Notes under the pieces: generated by a model
Database searches by the model: none
What the model saw: only the letters and a program-made list of their open reading frames with translations
What the model was told of the DNA's origin: nothing
NCBI GenBank assembly: GCA_907163375.1
Contig: CAJQUW010001640.1
Coordinates: forward strand, 27,831 to 91,830
DNA length: 64,000 bases
Reading direction: 5' to 3'
Source: Prostheceraeus crozeri
Lineage: Eukaryota > Platyhelminthes > Polycladida > Euryleptidae
Part shown: in pieces, positions 59,120 to 64,000 of the stretch
Position numbering within the stretch: the first letter of the stretch is position 1
How the letters are laid out: every line of letters starts with the position of its first letter
Translations under genes and position numbers: made by a program

Positions 59120-59240
59120 GATTAAGCGAGCGTAGTGAGCGAAATCTGATGGTTGACGGCGAAGACAGGCGACGCGATCGTGCGACGGAGCTATGTGAGC
59201 TAGCCGAACGCAGTCCGTCAAGCCCGCCGGAGGCCTAAGC
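59120..59240. repeat. GC-rich hairpin block
   Basis: A GC-rich patch with GCGAGCGTAGTGAGCG, GACGCGATCGTGCG and AGCTATGTGAGCTAG hairpins in AT-rich DNA. Unlike its neighbours in composition; origin unknown. Confidence 0.4.
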
Positions 59241-62200
59241 CTCTGAAATACGACGGTGTTCGTCTGGTACCCATTAGGGAAACGTGTGTGCCCACCATCA
59301 AACCTACCACTACCCGAACCATCAAAACTACTATTACTATACTCATTAAGTGATGCGTCAAACTGGTGTCTCAAAATCAAAAAGGTTCCTCAATTAACTT
59401 TGAATCATTGAACATTGAATATATGTTGAACAATAATAATTACGAATGAAGCCATGCAATGACTACTACGAAAAAACAAAGATGCAACAATAATTACGCA
59501 CAAAAGAGTTCAAATTGTTCCCCTTGTGCTCGATAGAAGAGAGCAGCTGCAAGACGCCCCTGTTCTTAAAAACATGTTGACAAAGACATGCCGCGAGTAC
59601 TTCCTGACCTTTGTCGAGTTACTAAATGAAAGTCGACGAGGAATTGTATCACAAAACTTGTGCTTCGCTGTTGCTCTCTTGCATCGAGCACAATGGAGAG
59701 CAATTTAGTTACCGTATATTTTTAGTTATTGTTGTATCATTGTTTCTTCTCAGTTATCATTGCATAATTTCATTGGCAGTCATTATTCTTTACTGGTCTG
59801 AATATTTTCGTCAAAGTTAATTTAAAAATCACAATGGTTTTTGATAAAAAAATCGGACGAAATTTTTGGTAACCCTGTAGAATTTAAGAATATACAGGTA
59901 ATACATAATAAGTTATTTCATCTTCCACTGGGTTGTTTTCTTATTCTCAAAAATATCGAATATCAGATGAATGCCTTCCGACTCAGTGTACTCCAAATCA
60001 CTTCAGATTCCCTATCCTATCAAAGTAGCACGATCTGTTGCAAAACAAGTGGTAAATAAGTCAACTGATAACGTGGTTAATATGGAAGCCATCAAATTAA
60101 CTAATTAGTTGACTGATCCTTTAATACTTAGTATCGGAGGGAAAGCATGAAAATATCTTTATGCTAAAAAATGTAATTGATAGGAAAGTAATTTTACTCA
60201 TGAAGTCGCAACTGCAAAAGCCAGATGACAAATTGACAAAAAAACGAAACGAATGAAAAAAATGAAAATAATTTTCATAAAAATAATGATAATCATGTAG
60301 ATAATAAATGTAAATAATTATAAAAATAACGGCGGAGTCGAATCTTCGCCCTATGTGATGACTTCTCAAGATAGTAGCTAATAAATTACGGAACGCAGAA
60401 CAAGCTAGCGCTGATTCTAGCATGAGCCTATTATATTCCATGCATTGATCCTTTGACACCATGAGCGGTTGATGTTTCGTTGATGTTCTCACATCAAGCA
60501 ATACCGCCAATAGGCGCTCCAGTGCGCAAGTTAATGCCAGTAATAATAATAAAGTCCTCATTCAAATGGAATTACAGTCACTCACAGAATGGTTTAAGCT
60601 TTTATCAATTATTGATTATACAGTTGAAATTCGACAAATGCTGAGTGGTTAAACTGAACTGTTGCACAAATTACATGCCCAAAGAAAGACGGAATTTTTA
60701 CTTTTCAATGTCTTCAGACAAAGCATCTTGCTCTAAGGAGTCTTTCGGGCGCATATAAAGTCTATGGTGAGATCGAATGAAAATGTTGCAGGAGCTTGAG
60801 TAGAACTGTAAATTTGAGCCGGAACGGAGTAGGAGAAGATAATGGGTGGGATTTAGAGGAACCGAAAAATAGTTCATCTTTATGGATCACTGATTGCAAC
60901 GTTCAAAAACATCAAGAAATTATTTGCGTATGTGATTATAAGCCGAACGACAATCGGGACTGAAAGACAATGAGTCAATAAACTAAATGAAACCTGAATA
61001 ATGTTTATTAGCCTACATAGATTTGTCATTTCACCAATAGGCTGCATATTTTGATAATATGAATTAAGCTAACTAATCAAATTTCCTTATGCAACGTCTT
61101 ATGAGATAGTCCCATTGCACATTAATACAGTAATTATCATTTATATTACTATGCTACGATATCTTACAATCATTTTCACTAATTTCTTTTATTTCATCTT
61201 TTGTTATGTCACTTCAATTACTGCAGCTGTAGTTGCTCACATTCAAGCAATTTTACCAGGAAGACGATCACGGCCTGCTTCATATACTTGCATCTATCAC
61301 TATTTAGCAGACGTATTCTGACCATTCAAGCTCCCTGTATTTGATTCAAGTTACTATTGAAGGGTAGTGAGTATTACTATCATTGTTACCATGGTAACAT
61401 TTCAACACTTACCTTTAAAGACCACTCGTAACAATGAGAAAAATTGTTTCGCAGAGGATCGGTGTTCTGAAGCTCTAACCGTAGCAGATCTTCTGTTTCA
61501 AGTTTATTCACCAGTCAGCGTGAAACGCTTAAGTCTTCAAGTGTAAATACAAGTATGAATTTTGTGTGCGCACAGCGATATTTTCAAACAATGGCTTTTG
61601 CATCAACACTATGGTCTGCTTCTGTCGTCGTTAATCCTCTGCTCCAGTCTAAATAATTCTCTCGAGACGTACACGGTGTATTGTACTTATACCGACATTG
61701 ATTAGAGCTATAAGCACTCAATTTATAATTGATTAAATCTTAAAATGAAACCAATCTAACAAATGATCAAATATTCCATTCAGAATTTATGCTACATTCG
61801 ATTTTCTGATAACAAAACGACTTGTTAAGCTTAATTACTTGTCTTCTTTGGTGTAGTACAAGGATGACGCATTTAATCTATCGTTGTTACAGAATCATTA
61901 ATCTTTCTTTACGAACCAGAGCTATCATCGGTCAGCGATTTTAGTGTAACAAGTCAGTAATGGGTTGAAGGTGATGTAAGCAAGGTGATCAACAGTTTTG
62001 TAACAAAATATCAATTTTAAAGAGTTAAGAAGTTTCAAAAGAGTATTTTGAATGATAGTATGATCTAGTCTCTGTCGTTCAGTTACTTTAAAGACCTTGA
62101 AGTATACAAGATCTCTTGTTCAAAGCGTATTATTTTCAAAAAAGGTGATCAGACGTCTAAGCGGCCACACACTGAGTTATACACCCACTAACCCTTCGTT

Positions 62201-62559
62201 AATTCCTAAAATCTGCAAATCAAGTCGACGGTCAATGATGACTTAGTGATAGACCCGTGAATACATTTGTCTTTATCGACATTGCTTTTGTCTCAGTCTA
62301 AATGCAAAAACTTATCCCTGTAGAAGTCAGGTTAACGTCAAATTTAAAACATCCCGTAACAATATTCTGAGTTACAGTATGAGTACCTTGAAGAACACTT
62401 TAATATAATTGATACCAAAGAAAAGGTGAACGCTCAATTCATAATCATATGCCATAGGAACTACATTAATCATGACTTGATTTTTCATGCATATTCATAA
62501 ATGCACTCACAGAAGGAATATATTATCTCATGAACCGTAGAGTAAATATATAAAAGGCA
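59241..62559. other. No gene recognised
   Basis: 3.3 kb of AT-rich sequence. 60300-60560 on the minus strand is less AT-rich, has an open frame of 146 codons and a GATTCGACTCC box B-like site near 60330. It may be an old tRNA-related repeat, but box A was not found. Confidence 0.45.
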
Positions 62560-62695
62560 GAGAGTCGACTCAAGAACGTATCTGTATACAGTGAACATTT
62601 TATATCAAAAGATTCAGTTTTTTGGTAACATTGCGTTCCTGTAGTCCAAAAAAATATTTGTGCAGTCTTCAAACAGCTAAATTTTTGCAAATTAT
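62560..62695. repeat. Dispersed repeat of about 130 bp, member 3
   Basis: Diverged copy of 4741-4880 and 10198-10330, with AGAGTCGACTCAA, GTCTGTATACAGTGAA in near form and AAAAGATTCAGTTTTTTG kept. Similarity fades near 62695. Confidence 0.65.
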
Positions 62696-62841
62696 TCCTG
62701 TCTTCATAAATAGTCCGGCAGCCAGAACGAGTTTCTGCAGGGAACGAGGCCGAAAGTGAGACTTTCACAGAATGCCGAGTTCTAGTAAGTTCCTCTTCTT
62801 ATCAAACAGGATCAAAGAAAAACACATGTAAATCCAATGGG

Positions 62842-63228
62842 ACGCAGATTGCAGTTTTTGGCTAAAATGAAATTTTGTATATTTTCTATGATTAAACGAA
62901 AAGTACTAAGCCCAGAGTCATAATTTTTGACATGGAATGTCTTCAGGTCATTTCCTTTCATTTTCATGCACCCCTGTCTATATAGCTAAACGTACTTAGA
63001 TTTGGCGAGCCTCTTATTGTCGGCAAACACAAACATTTTCAGCAACTTTATCCACATTCAACCACATTCTCACATCCATTGCCGATCAGAAGCATGATAA
63101 AAGCACATGCACATCATAGGAAATGACCTGAATGACCATACCAAAAATTATGACTCTGGGTTTAGTAATTTTCGTTTAATCAGATAAAATATACAAAATT
63201 TCATTTTAGCCAAAAACTGCAGTCTGCG
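62842..63228. mobile_element. Foldback element, about 390 bp
   Basis: GACGCAGATTGCAGTTTTTG at the left is inverted at the right end (CAAAAACTGCAGTCTGCGTC). The arms match for about 125 bp, including GAGTCATAATTTTTG and CAGGTCATTTCCT, around a loop of about 140 bp. No target duplication was seen and there is no ORF. Family unknown. Confidence 0.7.
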
Positions 63229-63249
63229 TCAGTAGTAAGTAAAACTCCA

Positions 63250-63900
63250 CTTCTGGACCGCGCAAGATGGCCGCCGTCGTGGCTGCGTCCCCCCCCCCTC
63301 TGGCACGGCAGAGTGTCGTGGTCGGCCGCCGTGGTGCTTCGTGTCTGAGTCCCCCCCCCCTCTGGAACGACAGAGGTTGTGGTCTGTCGTGGTGTGCCGG
63401 CCGGGTGGGTCCACGTTCACAACATGTTCGCTGACGTCCCCCCCCCCTGCAACGACAGAGTGTGAGACTCGGGTGCGTGGGTCCGACCGCCTGGTGGACG
63501 TGGGCGACCGTCTAGGTTGACGTGGGCGACCGCCAGGATTAGTCTTGAGGCTATAGTGTGTGATGTTTTTGGTGCAATCTGCTGAATGTTGGGTTGTAAA
63601 ATGGGTTGTTTCGAGTGGAAGGAGTGGTCGGATGAGAAAACGGAGGTCAGATTCGGATTCAGCGTGAAATTCTGCATCGGTAGGGTGAGTTTCAAGGCAA
63701 TCGGCGAGAAATACTGTTTCTTCAAAATTTTGACATAGAATGTGGGACGTTTTGGTGTGTAGCGCCCAAACGAAGCATCGGATGAGAAAACGGAGTCCAG
63801 ATTCGGAATCTACGTGAAATTTTGGGTTAGGAAGGATGTTTCCAGCGAAATCGGAGAGAAAAAATTTTCGGCTGACGTCCCCCCCCCCCCCTCTGGACAG
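63250..63900. repeat. GC-rich array of poly-C units with a 180-bp tandem pair
   Basis: Four units start with TGACGTC or a variant, a run of 9-13 C, and CTCTGGAACGACAGAG or a variant (about 63286, 63350, 63436 and 63878). Between them a unit of about 180 bp starting CGGATGAGAAAACGGAG occurs twice (about 63628 and 63779), each followed by CAGATTCGG, CGTGAAATT and CGG(A/C)GAGAAA. Composition changes sharply from the AT-rich DNA to the left. No coding frame is convincing; it is probably a satellite or repeat that continues past the window. Confidence 0.6.
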
Positions 63901-64000
63901 CTTGCTTCGATTTTGGCTTCTAGTGGACGGATTTTGTCGTGCGATAGCTCGTTTGAAAGCTAAGAGTGAGACAAATTCAGTGAAACAATCGGCTTGTTCC

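Noticed and set aside
59081-59380. 99-codon ORF with SFDGSGSGRFDGG, considered as a secreted or neuropeptide exon
   Set aside because: No signal peptide, no cleavage-site pattern, and half of it lies over the GC-rich hairpin block.
60121-60561. 146-codon minus-strand ORF with a signal-peptide-like start (MRTLLLLLALTC)
   Set aside because: The start comes from an ATT/AAT repeat tract and the C-terminal half from AT-rich repeats. More likely a decayed repeat.
63250-63725. ORFs of 63 and 102 codons in the GC-rich edge region
   Set aside because: They run through poly-C tracts and tandem units. Frame openness comes from composition.
1-64000. CRISPR arrays, bacterial operons, rRNA genes
   Set aside because: No spaced identical direct repeats, ribosome-binding sites, co-directional gene runs or rRNA signatures were seen.

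Overview
The window is AT-rich animal DNA built almost entirely from transposable elements. It has spliceosomal introns (a GTAAGT donor, pyrimidine-rich acceptors), tRNA-derived SINEs, Penelope-like retroelements with hammerhead ribozymes, an R2-superclade LINE, and Tc1/mariner, hAT-type and CACTA/Mirage/Chapaev-type DNA transposons. This mix suits a non-model, probably aquatic invertebrate; the species cannot be named from the sequence. No rRNA or functional tRNA gene, CRISPR array or bacterial operon was seen.

Layout. 1-12.6 kb: a segment of about 5 kb present twice in tandem (1-6489 and about 6880-11948). It carries a DD37D mariner that predates the duplication, while a 1055-bp TA-flanked foldback element sits only in copy 1, with its clean empty site in copy 2. 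12.6-19.6 kb: an unrecognised ORF, a degenerate hammerhead, a 21-bp minisatellite split by a TA-flanked MITE, a Penelope-like GIY-YIG relic, then featureless sequence. 19.6-25 kb: a tRNA-type SINE, a decayed CR1/Jockey-type LINE, a second Penelope-like relic, a 751-bp hAT-type MITE with a perfect 8-bp target duplication, and a decayed mariner. 25.6-29.3 kb: an uninterrupted R2-superclade LINE (1005-aa ORF) between 14-bp target duplications. 30.7-34.4 kb: a head-to-head SINE pair, then a foldback element (4-bp duplication, inverted repeats of up to about 300 bp) interrupted by a Tc1 transposon that has IR/DR-type ends and an intron. 37.3 kb: a 188-bp insert carrying a hammerhead ribozyme between 13-bp duplications. 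43.2-44.6 kb: the only good host-gene candidate, a minus-strand exon of about 464 codons. 45.9-50.4 kb: a 4532-bp element with 270-bp terminal repeats differing at one base, a 4-bp target duplication and a decayed transposase whose surviving residues follow the RAG1 spacing; a Tc1-like copy is nested in it. 53-55.8 kb: a Penelope-like element with RT and GIY-YIG domains between two identical 178-bp direct repeats, each holding a hammerhead. 55.8-64 kb: mostly non-coding, with repeated short motifs, a foldback element and a GC-rich array of poly-C units at the right edge.

The window records several generations of transposition. Nested insertions, paired empty and filled sites and terminal-repeat identities give relative ages: the mariner came before the tandem duplication and the foldback element after it; the RAG1-like element and the Penelope-like element are very young although their coding regions are broken, which suggests they were moved by proteins made elsewhere. 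Three hammerheads share one design (a hairpin stem II, a palindromic six-base stem III, a short stem I) or a clear part of it.
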